A stretch of 64,000 nt of DNA from an uncultured Elusimicrobiales bacterium (GTDB taxonomy: Bacteria > Elusimicrobiota > Elusimicrobia > Elusimicrobiales > Elusimicrobiaceae), in contig CALUXE010000005.1 in the NCBI GenBank assembly GCA_944324675.1, positions 35,743 through 99,742 of the forward strand, written 5' to 3'. The notes beneath the pieces are model-generated. The model was not told where the DNA came from. It saw only the letters and a program-made list of their open reading frames with translations, and did no database searches. Numbering within the stretch: the stretch's first letter is position 1; each line of letters starts with the position of its first letter. Positions 27,337 through 35,872 of this stretch are shown piece by piece. The position numbers were made by a program, and so were the translations under genes.

Positions 27337-28113
27337 ATGAAAGCTGTAATATTGGCGGGCGGAATGGGTACGCGCATATCCGAAGAATCTCACCTTCGCC
27401 CCAAACCGATGATAGAGATAGGCGGCAAACCGATACTGTGGCATATAATGAAGATATACTCCCATTACGGCATAAACGATTTTATTATATTGGCGGGCTA
27501 TAAGGGATATATTATAAAGGAGTACTTCGCCGATTATTTTCTGCACAATTCCGATTTGCAAATAGACTTGTCTACAAACACCATACAAACCTTAAACCAT
27601 AAATCCGAGCCGTGGAAAGTTACGATACTTGATACGGGATTAAACACCATGACCGGCGGACGCATAAAACAGGCGGAAAAATATATCGGGGATGAAACTT
27701 TCCTCCTAACCTACGGCGACGGAGTAAGCGACGTAAATATCAAAGATTTAATATCCTTCCACAAAAAGACGGGCAAACTGGCCACCGTTACTACCGTACA
27801 GCCCGAAGGCCGTTTTGGCGCGATGGATATAGATATGGACGGCATAATCAAGTCCTTTAAGGAAAAGCCAAAAGGCGACGGCGGCTGGATAAATGCGGGT
27901 TTTTTCGTCCTGGAGCCGGAAGTTCTTAAATACATAAAGGAAGGCGACGACGCCTGCGTATGGGAAAAGGAGCCTATGGAAAAGTTGGCCGCCGACGGCC
28001 AAATAGCCGCCTATAAGCACGAAGGGTTTTGGAAGCCGATGGACGCTCTGCGCGACAAAAACCAGCTTGAGCAATTATGGGCGGAGGGCAAAGCCCCTTG
28101 GAAGAAATGGTAA
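27337..28113 (+). CDS. rfbF: Glucose-1-phosphate cytidylyltransferase
   Basis: Makes CDP-glucose from CTP and glucose-1-phosphate, the entry to CDP-3,6-dideoxyhexoses. The start MKAVILAGGMGTRISEESHL is set by GGAGG eight bases before ATG 27337; the frame opens 12 codons earlier without a ribosome site. It has RPKPMIEIGGKPILWHIMKI, TYGDGVSDVNI and the RfbF-typical EPKGDGGWINAGFFVLEPEV-like stretch (KPKGDGGWINAGFFVLEPEV). Length 258 equals the family norm (about 257). It is the first gene of a ten-gene operon. Confidence 0.95.
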   Translation: MKAVILAGGMGTRISEESHLRPKPMIEIGGKPILWHIMKIYSHYGINDFIILAGYKGYIIKEYFADYFLHNSDLQIDLSTNTIQTLNHKSEPWKVTILDTGLNTMTGGRIKQAEKYIGDETFLLTYGDGVSDVNIKDLISFHKKTGKLATVTTVQPEGRFGAMDIDMDGIIKSFKEKPKGDGGWINAGFFVLEPEVLKYIKEGDDACVWEKEPMEKLAADGQIAAYKHEGFWKPMDALRDKNQLEQLWAEGKAPWKKW

Positions 28114-28128
28114 CTTCTGGCGGATATT

Positions 28129-29223
28129 ATGAGCTTGGAACAATTTTATAAAGGCAAAAGAATATTCCTAACGGGGCATACGGGCTTTAAAGGCTCTTGG
28201 CTGAGCGCCGTCCTTACGGATATGGGGGCGGAAGTCAAAGGCTACGCTTTGGCGCCCAATACGAACCCTTCTTTATACGAACTGCTCGGGCTTGAAAAAA
28301 CGACTCAAAGCGTAATAGGCGATATTTTGGACGCCGATAAGCTAAAAAAAGAAGTAATATCTTTTAAGCCCGATATAGTATTCCACTTGGCGGCGCAGCC
28401 TCTGGTAAGGCTTTCCTACAAAGAGCCGGTGGAAACGATACAAACCAATGTCATCGGTACGGCAAATCTTTTTGAGGCCGTACGCCAAACGCCGAGCGTA
28501 AAAGTTCTGATAAATATAACAAGCGACAAGTGTTACGAAAATAAAGAAACGGATATCCCTTATAAAGAAACTTCGCCCATGGGCGGCTATGACCCTTACA
28601 GCGCGTCAAAAGGTATGGCGGAACTGCTTACCTCCTGTTACAGAAATTCGTTTTTTAATATAAAGGAATACGGCAAAAGCCACCATACGGCTTTGGCAAG
28701 CTGCAGGGCGGGCAATGTAATAGGCGGCGGAGATTACGCCTTGGACAGAATCGTACCCGACTGCGCCCGCGCCTTAAGCAAAGGCGAGCAAATAGTGCTG
28801 AGAAACCCGCTTGCCACAAGGCCGTGGCAGCATGTGCTGGAACCGCTTTTCGGCTATATGCTCTTGGGCAAAAAGCTATGGGTGGATCCCTCCTTGGCGC
28901 AGGGTTGGAACTTCGGCCCGAACCCCGGGGATGTCCGTACGGTGGAAGATCTGGTAAAACTGTTTATAAAGACTTGGGGGGAAGGTTCTTACAGAGTTGA
29001 ACCCTGCGCCAAACTGCACGAGGCGAAACTATTGCATTTGGATATAGAGAAGGCTTTTAAACTTCTTAACTGGCGCCCCGTTTACGATTTTGACAAAGCC
29101 GTTAAGGAAACGGCGCTGTGGTACAGACATTTTTACGACGGCGCGGACATCAAAGCCTTCACGCTTAAACAGATATCTGAATATAGAGAGAATTATGGAA
29201 AACTTAACAAGGAAATTGATTAA
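28129..29223 (+). CDS. rfbG: CDP-glucose 4,6-dehydratase
   Basis: An extended SDR that turns CDP-glucose into CDP-4-keto-6-deoxyglucose. It has the NAD site FLTGHTGFKGSWLSAVLTDM, the strand VFHLAAQPLVRLSYKEPVET and the TSDKCYEN motif, which is characteristic of RfbG. The catalytic YSASK is within GGYDPYSASKGMAELL, and the C-terminal half has RPWQHVLEPLFGYMLLG. At 364 residues it is close to the family (about 357). It lies 15 bp after rfbF and its 3' end overlaps rfbH by 29 bases. Confidence 0.95.
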   Translation: MSLEQFYKGKRIFLTGHTGFKGSWLSAVLTDMGAEVKGYALAPNTNPSLYELLGLEKTTQSVIGDILDADKLKKEVISFKPDIVFHLAAQPLVRLSYKEPVETIQTNVIGTANLFEAVRQTPSVKVLINITSDKCYENKETDIPYKETSPMGGYDPYSASKGMAELLTSCYRNSFFNIKEYGKSHHTALASCRAGNVIGGGDYALDRIVPDCARALSKGEQIVLRNPLATRPWQHVLEPLFGYMLLGKKLWVDPSLAQGWNFGPNPGDVRTVEDLVKLFIKTWGEGSYRVEPCAKLHEAKLLHLDIEKAFKLLNWRPVYDFDKAVKETALWYRHFYDGADIKAFTLKQISEYRENYGKLNKEID

Positions 29224-30556
29224 AACTTTAGGCCGCAAATATTACAGAGCCCAGCAAAAAAAACAGCAAAGAACTTATATCCCCGCATCGGGTAAGGTGC
29301 TAGGCACGGAGGAACTGGACAATATGCTTGACGCCACTTTGGATATGTGGCTGACGACGGGGCGTTTTAACGAACAATTTGAAAAGCAATTTGCGGCTTA
29401 TTTGGGTTCAAAATACGCTTTAAGCGTAAATTCGGGCTCAAGCGCCAATCTGCTGGCTTTGAGCGCGCTCACTTCCCACAAACTGGGCGACAGACGCCTT
29501 AAAAGGGGCGACGAGGTTATCACCGTGGCGGCGGGTTTCCCGACTACCGTCGCGCCGATAATACAAAACGGGCTTATACCCGTTTTTGTTGACGTGGATA
29601 TAAACACCCACAATATTTTGGAAAGCGAAATCGAGCAAGCTCTTTCACCAAAAACCAAAGCGGTTTTCGTCGCGCATACTTTGGGCAATCCTTTCAATCT
29701 GGAAAAGATAAAACAAATCTGCCAAGACAAAGGCCTTTGGCTCATTGAGGACAACTGCGACGCCTTGGGCGCCAAATTCGGTGGCAAACATACCGGCACT
29801 TTCGGGCATATAGGCACCTTCAGCTTCTATCCCGCCCACCATATAACAATGGGCGAGGGCGGCGCCGTAGTCACCGATGACCCCGTTTTGTACAGGATTT
29901 TGATGTCCTTTAGGGATTGGGGCCGCGACTGCTGGTGCCCGCCTGGCAAAGACAATACCTGCAAAAACCGCTTTAATATGCAGCTGGGCAAACTGCCCTT
30001 CGGCTATGACCATAAATATACCTATTCCCACTTGGGCTATAACCTTAAAATAACCGACTGGCAGGCCGCCTGCGCTTTGGCCCAGCTTAAAAAACTTGAC
30101 GGCTTCATCGCCAAAAGGAAAGAGAACTTTACCCGTCTTTTTATGGCGCTTAAACCCTTTGACAAGTACTTTATTCTGCCCGCCTGGCAGGCGCAGGCCG
30201 AGCCGAGCTGGTTCGGCTTTATCCTTACGGTGCGCAAAGACGCTGGTTTTGACAAAATAGAACTCTGCAAATACCTTGAAAGCCAAGGCATAGGCACAAG
30301 GCAGGTGTTCGCGGGCAATATCTTAAGGCAGCCCGCCTTCACTGACGACGATATCCCTTTGAGAATTAAAAATTCCATAGTGTTGAACTCGCGCGATTTG
30401 ACGGATAAAGAATACGCCCTGCTCCCCAATACCGAAGAAGTTATGCGCGGCAGTTTTTGGGTGGGCGTATGGCCCGGGCTCGGCGCGGACGATATTGACA
30501 AAACCATAGCCGCAATTAAACAATTTGTAACCGGAAAGACAAAACGGGAGAAATAA
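29195..30556 (+). CDS. rfbH: CDP-4-keto-6-deoxyglucose 3-dehydrase (RfbH/DdhC, E1)
   Basis: A PMP-dependent [2Fe-2S] enzyme of the aminotransferase fold that removes the C3 hydroxyl of CDP-4-keto-6-deoxyglucose. The internal aldimine Lys is replaced by His in FSFYPAHHITMGEGGAVVTD, the hallmark of RfbH. The Fe-S cysteines are in DCWCPPGKDNTCKNRF. The start MENLTRKLIKTLGRKYYRAQ at 29195 follows GAGAG and overlaps rfbG; the longer frame from 29090 is a shadow of rfbG. Length 453 (family about 437). The partner reductase (E3, DdhD) is not in this window. Confidence 0.95.
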   Translation: MENLTRKLIKTLGRKYYRAQQKKQQRTYIPASGKVLGTEELDNMLDATLDMWLTTGRFNEQFEKQFAAYLGSKYALSVNSGSSANLLALSALTSHKLGDRRLKRGDEVITVAAGFPTTVAPIIQNGLIPVFVDVDINTHNILESEIEQALSPKTKAVFVAHTLGNPFNLEKIKQICQDKGLWLIEDNCDALGAKFGGKHTGTFGHIGTFSFYPAHHITMGEGGAVVTDDPVLYRILMSFRDWGRDCWCPPGKDNTCKNRFNMQLGKLPFGYDHKYTYSHLGYNLKITDWQAACALAQLKKLDGFIAKRKENFTRLFMALKPFDKYFILPAWQAQAEPSWFGFILTVRKDAGFDKIELCKYLESQGIGTRQVFAGNILRQPAFTDDDIPLRIKNSIVLNSRDLTDKEYALLPNTEEVMRGSFWVGVWPGLGADDIDKTIAAIKQFVTGKTKREK

Positions 30557-30557
30557 A

Positions 30558-31379
30558 ATGAATTATCTTGAAAAAAAGATGGTTGACATCCTGACGGATT
30601 TAAAACATAATCATCATGTTGAAGGCGTAAAGGCGGAATTTGAAGCCGAAGGCACCCGCCTGGAAGAAGCCATGCGCCTGAAAGAAGTGGTAACTACGGC
30701 GGGGCTGGAACTTACGATAAAAGTAGGCGGCTGCGAAGCCCTTAAAGATATGTACGACGCAAAGATAATCGGCGTATCAAGGATAGTCGGCCCGATGATA
30801 GAAACGCCTTACGCTTTAAGCAAATTCGTCAATTCCGCCAATTTGGCCTTCCCCAAGGAATACGGCGACAATGTAAAATTCCTTATCAATATAGAAACGG
30901 AAACGGGCCATAAAAACCTTCAGGCCATGCTGGAGTGCGATGCCATAAAAGGCATACACGGCATAGTTTTGGGCAGGGTTGATATGTGCGGATCGCTCGG
31001 CTTGACGAGGGAAGACATCAACTCCGACAGAATTTTCGAAATCGCCAAAGACATTCTTACCAAATGCAAAGCGCGCGGCCTTGAATGCTGTATCGGCGGC
31101 GGTGTATCGGCCCATTCCCTTCCGTTTTTTAAAAACCTTCCGCCAAATACTTTAGACCGCTTTGAAACAAGGAAAATAATCTTTGGCGCGCAGGCTTCCC
31201 TAAACGACGAGAAAGCGCCTCAAGGAATTTTGAAAGCCGTCGGCTTTGAACTTATGTGGCTAAAAAACAAGCGCGATTTCTACGGTTGTATACATAAAGA
31301 GGACGCAAAAAGAATTGATATGCTGGAAGCCAGATACAAAAAATTGATTGAGGAAGCCGGCGGCGAAACCGGATATTGA
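30558..31379 (+). CDS. HpcH/HpaI aldolase / citrate lyase-like protein
   Basis: A 273-residue TIM-barrel protein of the pyruvate/PEP-utilising aldolase superfamily. Visible features are VKAEFEAEGTRLEEAMRLKE, GGCEALKDMYDAKIIGVSRI, the acid cluster in LINIETETGHKNLQAMLECD (metal-binding Glu), GIVLGRVDMCGSLGLTRED (metal-binding Asp) and CCIGGGVSAHS. Members bind divalent metal and cleave or form C-C bonds using pyruvate enolate. Between rfbH and a ThDP enzyme, one base after the former and overlapping the latter's region, it probably helps supply or attach a side chain of a branched CDP-sugar. The reaction is not known to me. Confidence 0.75.
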   Translation: MNYLEKKMVDILTDLKHNHHVEGVKAEFEAEGTRLEEAMRLKEVVTTAGLELTIKVGGCEALKDMYDAKIIGVSRIVGPMIETPYALSKFVNSANLAFPKEYGDNVKFLINIETETGHKNLQAMLECDAIKGIHGIVLGRVDMCGSLGLTREDINSDRIFEIAKDILTKCKARGLECCIGGGVSAHSLPFFKNLPPNTLDRFETRKIIFGAQASLNDEKAPQGILKAVGFELMWLKNKRDFYGCIHKEDAKRIDMLEARYKKLIEEAGGETGY

Positions 31380-31384
31380 TTCAA

Positions 31385-33142
31385 ATGATAAAAGTATCGG
31401 ATTATATAGCCAAATACCTGGCCGACCATGGAGTAAAGGACATCTTTATGATATCGGGCGGCGGGGCGATGCACTTAAACGATTCTTTCGGCAACTCCAA
31501 GCTGAAATATTACTGCGCCCACAATGAGCAGGCCCTCGCCATAGAAGCCGAGGGATACGCCCGCCTCAACCAGGATTTGGCCGCCGTATGCGTAACAACG
31601 GGCCCGGGCGGGCTTAACTGCCTAAACGGCCTCTTCGGACAGTGGACGGACAGCGTACCGGTAATATATTTTTCGGGGCAGGTAAAATTCAGCACCTGCA
31701 AAGCCTCGTGCCCCGATATACCGCTTAGGCAGCTGGGCGACCAGGAGGCCGATATTATAGCGGCCGTAAAACCTTTTACCAAATACGCCGTATCGATAAC
31801 CAAAGCCGAGGATATAAAATTCCACCTGGAAAAAGCCATCTATCTGGCTAAGAACGGGCGTCCCGGCCCCGTTTGGCTTGATATACCGATAAACATTCAA
31901 GCCGCCTTGATAGACGAGAAGAAACTAAAGGGCTTTAAAATACCCGCAAAAGCCAAATACAATTTAAAGACGGAACAAATAATAAAAGACTTAAAAAAAG
32001 CCAAAGCGCCGCTTATTGTCGCGGGGCACGGCATAAGGCTGGCGGGCGCGCAAAACGATTTTAAAAAACTCGCGGGCAAACTTAATATCCCGATCGTAAC
32101 AACCTTTAACGGGTTTGATTTAATCTCGGAAGATAATCCCCTGTTTGCCGGGAGAATAGGAACCGTAGGGCAGAGAGCGGGGAACTTCGCCCTGCAAAAC
32201 GCCGACTGCGTTTTGTTCTTGGGCACAAGGAACAATATCCGCCAAGCCAGCTATAATTGGGAAAACTTCGCTAAAAAAGCGGTAAAAATTATCGTGGATA
32301 TTGACGAGGCGGAACTTAAAAAACCAACGGTAAAGCCCGATATCGCCGTCAAAGCCGATGTAAAAGATTTTATAAAGGCGCTGCTTTCCAAAGCCAAAGA
32401 TTTAAAAGCCGAGAAATGGCTTAATTGGTGCCGCGCGCGTGTAAAGAAATACACACCCTTAAGCGAATTTAAAGATTTGAAAGAAAAACTCAATCCCTAC
32501 GAATGTGCCAGACTGATAACACAATGCTCGGGCCTTACTCCGACGGTAGCCTCAAACGCGACGGCGTGTTTGGCTTTATATCAGGCGGGGGCGTCAAAAG
32601 AGGGGAAGAGAATGTTTTTGAACTCGGGCGACGCCTCTATGGGTTACGGCCTGCCGGCCGCGATAGGCGCGTGCATAGCGGCCGGGGAAAAAGAAACAAT
32701 CTGCCTTGAGGGCGACGGCAGCATAATGATGAACCTGCAGGAGCTGCAAACGGTAAAAACCTATAATCTGCCGATAAAGATATTCCTGTTTAACAATGAC
32801 GGCTACATATCCATAAAACAGACGCAGAGGAATTTCTTCGGCAGGTACACCGCCTGCGGGCAAGAGAGCGGAGTAAAAATGCCGGATTTTATCAAACTGG
32901 CGCAGGCCTTCGGCCTGAGAACCGCTCAAATAAGCTCGCCCAAGAATTTAAAAAAGCAAATAGAGAAAACTCTAAGCCTTAAAGGGCCCGTTTTGTGCGA
33001 GATAGTTTTAAAGGACGATTATATCTTTACGCCTAAACTATCCTCCAAAAAACTGCCCGACGGCAGTATGGTGTCGCCTACTTTGGAAGATATGTTCCCG
33101 TTCCTGCCCAAAGAAGAAATGGAGGAAAATATTTACAAATGA
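31385..33142 (+). CDS. ThDP-dependent enzyme, acetolactate-synthase-like (YerE-like)
   Basis: A three-domain thiamine-diphosphate enzyme of about 585 residues. The N-terminal PYR domain has the catalytic Glu in YCAHNEQALAIEAEGYAR and VCVTTGPGGLNCLNGLFGQW. The middle FAD/NAD-like domain includes PIVTTFNGFDLI. The C-terminal PP domain has the ThDP motif EGDGSIMMNLQELQTV ... NNDGYISIKQTQRNFFG. In yersiniose synthesis a related enzyme, YerE, adds a two-carbon unit from pyruvate to a CDP-4-keto sugar made by the rfbFGH route, and the same genes stand directly upstream here. ATG 31385 is preferred to TTG 31376. It overlaps the next gene by four bases. Confidence 0.85.
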   Translation: MIKVSDYIAKYLADHGVKDIFMISGGGAMHLNDSFGNSKLKYYCAHNEQALAIEAEGYARLNQDLAAVCVTTGPGGLNCLNGLFGQWTDSVPVIYFSGQVKFSTCKASCPDIPLRQLGDQEADIIAAVKPFTKYAVSITKAEDIKFHLEKAIYLAKNGRPGPVWLDIPINIQAALIDEKKLKGFKIPAKAKYNLKTEQIIKDLKKAKAPLIVAGHGIRLAGAQNDFKKLAGKLNIPIVTTFNGFDLISEDNPLFAGRIGTVGQRAGNFALQNADCVLFLGTRNNIRQASYNWENFAKKAVKIIVDIDEAELKKPTVKPDIAVKADVKDFIKALLSKAKDLKAEKWLNWCRARVKKYTPLSEFKDLKEKLNPYECARLITQCSGLTPTVASNATACLALYQAGASKEGKRMFLNSGDASMGYGLPAAIGACIAAGEKETICLEGDGSIMMNLQELQTVKTYNLPIKIFLFNNDGYISIKQTQRNFFGRYTACGQESGVKMPDFIKLAQAFGLRTAQISSPKNLKKQIEKTLSLKGPVLCEIVLKDDYIFTPKLSSKKLPDGSMVSPTLEDMFPFLPKEEMEENIYK

Positions 33143-34035
33143 ATATTTTGCTGACGGGCGCTAGCGGCTTGCTGGGCAAGGAATTATTGCCCCGTCTTTC
33201 GGCATGCGGACCGAAAATTTGGGCTTTGGATATTCTGCCGCCCAAAGACAAACTGCCCGGCATAGAATACATACAAGGCGACCTGTTTGACGAAACTTCC
33301 GTCAAAAATATTCTCGGCGGGGTAAAGCCGAATTATCTTATCAATCTGGCTTGGAAAGTATCGGGCGATTATGCCGATTCCCCGTTAAATTTTAAATTTC
33401 TGCAAGCGGGAATGGATTTGCTTAAAGCTTTCCACGCCAACGGGGGGAAACGGGCGGTATATTTCGGCAGTATGTTTGAATACGCCGCCTCCGATAATCC
33501 TTTAGCGGAAAATTCTCCTTTGCAGGCCGCCAACGCCTATGAGGAATGCAAAACCCGCCTTTATCGGCAGGCGCTTGATTACTCTAAGGCTAACGGGATT
33601 GAATTTTTGTGGATAAGGCCTTTCCAAATATTCGGCAAAGACGAGGTTCTTCCTCGTTTGACGGCGCAGATAATAAATGCCTTAAAGGGGGGAATAGTAT
33701 TAAATTTAAGGCATTCCCGGCTTAAGAGGGATTTTGTCTTTGCGCCCGACTGCGCGGCGGCGACTGTAAAAGCCTTATTTTCCAAGGCGGAGGGTGCGCT
33801 TAACATATGTACGGGGGAGGCGGTTTCTTTGGCCGATTACGCCAAGTTGTTTTTCAAACTGGCGGACAAAGAGGATCTGCTTTCCTTATCCGACGAGCCC
33901 TCAACCCAGCCAAGCCTTTATCTGGGCGATAACTACAAACTGTTAAATGAAGTCGGATTTAATTCTTTTACGCCTTTGCCCGATGCGGTAAAAATAATTT
34001 TGCAAAGCAATAATATACCCTATACGGATAACTGA
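33139..34035 (+). CDS. NAD(P)-dependent SDR, sugar epimerase/reductase (YerF-position)
   Basis: An atypical extended SDR of 298 residues: MNILLTGASGLLGKELLPRL with the nucleotide site TGASGLLG, IEYIQGDLFDETSV, YFGSMFEYA for the Ser position, and a Y-x-x-x-K equivalent in AYEECKTRLYRQALDYS. In yersiniose pathways a reductase/epimerase (YerF) follows the ThDP enzyme and reduces the ketone of the branched sugar. The four-base overlap with the ThDP gene makes the same role likely here. Substrate is inferred from context. Confidence 0.75.
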   Translation: MNILLTGASGLLGKELLPRLSACGPKIWALDILPPKDKLPGIEYIQGDLFDETSVKNILGGVKPNYLINLAWKVSGDYADSPLNFKFLQAGMDLLKAFHANGGKRAVYFGSMFEYAASDNPLAENSPLQAANAYEECKTRLYRQALDYSKANGIEFLWIRPFQIFGKDEVLPRLTAQIINALKGGIVLNLRHSRLKRDFVFAPDCAAATVKALFSKAEGALNICTGEAVSLADYAKLFFKLADKEDLLSLSDEPSTQPSLYLGDNYKLLNEVGFNSFTPLPDAVKIILQSNNIPYTDN

Positions 34036-34036
34036 A

Positions 34037-35017
34037 ATGTCTATAAAAAACAAACTGCAAATAATAGTAATAACCTATAACAGGGCCAATTTTTTGGACG
34101 CTACCCTAAAACAGCTGCTGGCCGATAATTCGCCCGTAAAAGATTTTGACATTACCGTTTTGGACAATAACTCCACCGACGCCACCGCCACAATAGTTAA
34201 AGCCTATCGCAAAGAATACGCCAATCTAAAATACAAGAAAAACGCATATAATCTAGGGCTTGGCGGCAATATCGCCAGAGCGCTGGAAATCGCCGATATG
34301 CAATATGTTTGGACCTTGGCCGACGACGATATAATAGACTGGGCCGCCTGGCCTTATTTGGAAGAGGCTGTATCCAACGGCGAGGAAGTCATCTGCGCAG
34401 CCAATTACGCTTTAAACGAAGGCGAACAAGATGATATTCCCGCACTTTTGCAGCAGTTCTCTTTCGTGTCGTGCAATATATACAAAACTTCCCTATTTAC
34501 CGATACGACTATGACAAATATTCTAAACAATGTCTATACCCTATTCCCGCATTTGGTGCCCGCGATAGAGCATATAAACAAAGGCAAAAAAATATATCTT
34601 TTGCCTAAACCTCTTGTAAGCAACGGTATGAAGGCGGATACCGATATTTCTTATATTAGGGGATACGACAACGATTCCCTATATCTTAAACAAAGATCTA
34701 TGTCTTGGATAACGGGCTACGCCAATATAATAGCGCAGATAAAAGACAAAAAACTGCGTTATAAAATAATGGCGCGCCCGATAAACAGGGAAATACATAA
34801 GGGCTGGCCGCATTTTTATTCGGCTATGTATAACTGGTATTGGAAGAAAGGCAATATCCTGCCACTGTTGGAAACGGCGCGGCAAATACCCTTGTCAAAA
34901 CGGATTTTGCTGTTCCTGTATATGATAAGCCCGATTAAATTGACTTCTTCGGACAGAGGCTTTTACATACAGATTTTCGGCAAGATAAAAACCAAAATAT
35001 GCCCTAAAAAGAGATGA
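34037..35017 (+). CDS. Glycosyltransferase family 2
   Basis: GT-A enzyme of 326 residues: LQIIVITYNRANFLDATLKQ, DFDITVLDNNSTDATATIVK, KNAYNLGLGGNIARALEIAD and the DXD-like WTLADDDIIDWAAWPY. It starts one base after the SDR stop. Abequosyl-type transferases that use CDP-dideoxy sugars belong to this family, so this or the second GT2 below may transfer the CDP-sugar made upstream. That assignment is inference. Confidence 0.88.
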   Translation: MSIKNKLQIIVITYNRANFLDATLKQLLADNSPVKDFDITVLDNNSTDATATIVKAYRKEYANLKYKKNAYNLGLGGNIARALEIADMQYVWTLADDDIIDWAAWPYLEEAVSNGEEVICAANYALNEGEQDDIPALLQQFSFVSCNIYKTSLFTDTTMTNILNNVYTLFPHLVPAIEHINKGKKIYLLPKPLVSNGMKADTDISYIRGYDNDSLYLKQRSMSWITGYANIIAQIKDKKLRYKIMARPINREIHKGWPHFYSAMYNWYWKKGNILPLLETARQIPLSKRILLFLYMISPIKLTSSDRGFYIQIFGKIKTKICPKKR

Positions 35018-35020
35018 TTT

Positions 35021-35872
35021 ATGCGTAAAACAATACTGATGACCGGCGCAGGCGGATTTGTGGGGCGTAATTTAAAGCCCTTCTTGGAAGATAAAAACTT
35101 TAAAGTAATCGCGCCAAAAAGCAAAGATTACGATTTTACCGACGCTAAAATCGTAAAGGCTTTGGCCGATACCTATCAGCCCGATCTATACATACTTTCC
35201 GGCTTTTATGGGATAAGCGACCCTAAAAACATACCCTCGGACATTGAAGAAAAGAACCTGGCCATATTTGAAAATTTCCTCAAAGCGGCCGAGGGGCGGG
35301 ATATAATAACCTTCGGCTCGGGCGCGGAATACGACAAAAGCCGCCCGATAAAGAAAATCAAGGAAAGCCAATGGGGGGAAGCAGTCCCAAAAGATTTATA
35401 CGGCCGCGCCAAATACAGATTAAGCCAAGAAATACAAAAACACCCCAATGTGCTTAATTTAAGGCTGTTCGGCGTTTACGGGCCCTATGAGTTTGACTCC
35501 AGATTTATAACACACGCCTCAAAATGCAACTTGGCGCATAAACCGATAACTATGCGCCAAAATGTCGTATTCGACTATATCCCCGTGGAAGATTTATGCG
35601 AAATAGTACTGCGCTTCATTGAAAAAAAGCCAAAAGCGCGGTTTATCAATATAACGCCCGACAAAAGCATATCGCTTAGGGAAATAGCGGAAACAATAAA
35701 CAAAATATCTTCTTACAAGAGCGATATTATTGCCGCCAAAAAAGGCCTGGCCAATGAATATACGGGCGATAACACTCTGCTGAAAGGGGAACTGCCGGAT
35801 TTCAAGTTTACCTCATACGAGGACGGCATAAAAAGATTTTACGAATACCTCGCCCAGACAACGGAGATTTAA
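35021..35872 (+). CDS. NAD-dependent epimerase/dehydratase (SDR)
   Basis: A second SDR of the operon, 283 residues: ILMTGAGGFVGRNLKPFLED with TGAGGFVG, DLYILSGFYGISDPKNIP, ITFGSGAEYD, the active-site YGRAK in PKDLYGRAKYRLSQEI, and NLRLFGVYGPYEFDSRFI. The C-terminal half (VFDYIPVEDLCEIVLRFIEK) is usual for GDP/dTDP/CDP-sugar SDRs. It starts 3 bp after a glycosyltransferase and abuts another. Probably a 4-reductase or epimerase for a nucleotide sugar; whether it acts on the same CDP-sugar as the first SDR is unknown. Confidence 0.82.
   Translation: MRKTILMTGAGGFVGRNLKPFLEDKNFKVIAPKSKDYDFTDAKIVKALADTYQPDLYILSGFYGISDPKNIPSDIEEKNLAIFENFLKAAEGRDIITFGSGAEYDKSRPIKKIKESQWGEAVPKDLYGRAKYRLSQEIQKHPNVLNLRLFGVYGPYEFDSRFITHASKCNLAHKPITMRQNVVFDYIPVEDLCEIVLRFIEKKPKARFINITPDKSISLREIAETINKISSYKSDIIAAKKGLANEYTGDNTLLKGELPDFKFTSYEDGIKRFYEYLAQTTEI

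Noticed and set aside
29090..29194. Longer N-terminus for rfbH
   Set aside because: The added 35 residues are the rfbG frame read out of phase; the ATG at 29195 has a ribosome-site-like GAGAG and gives the normal family start.
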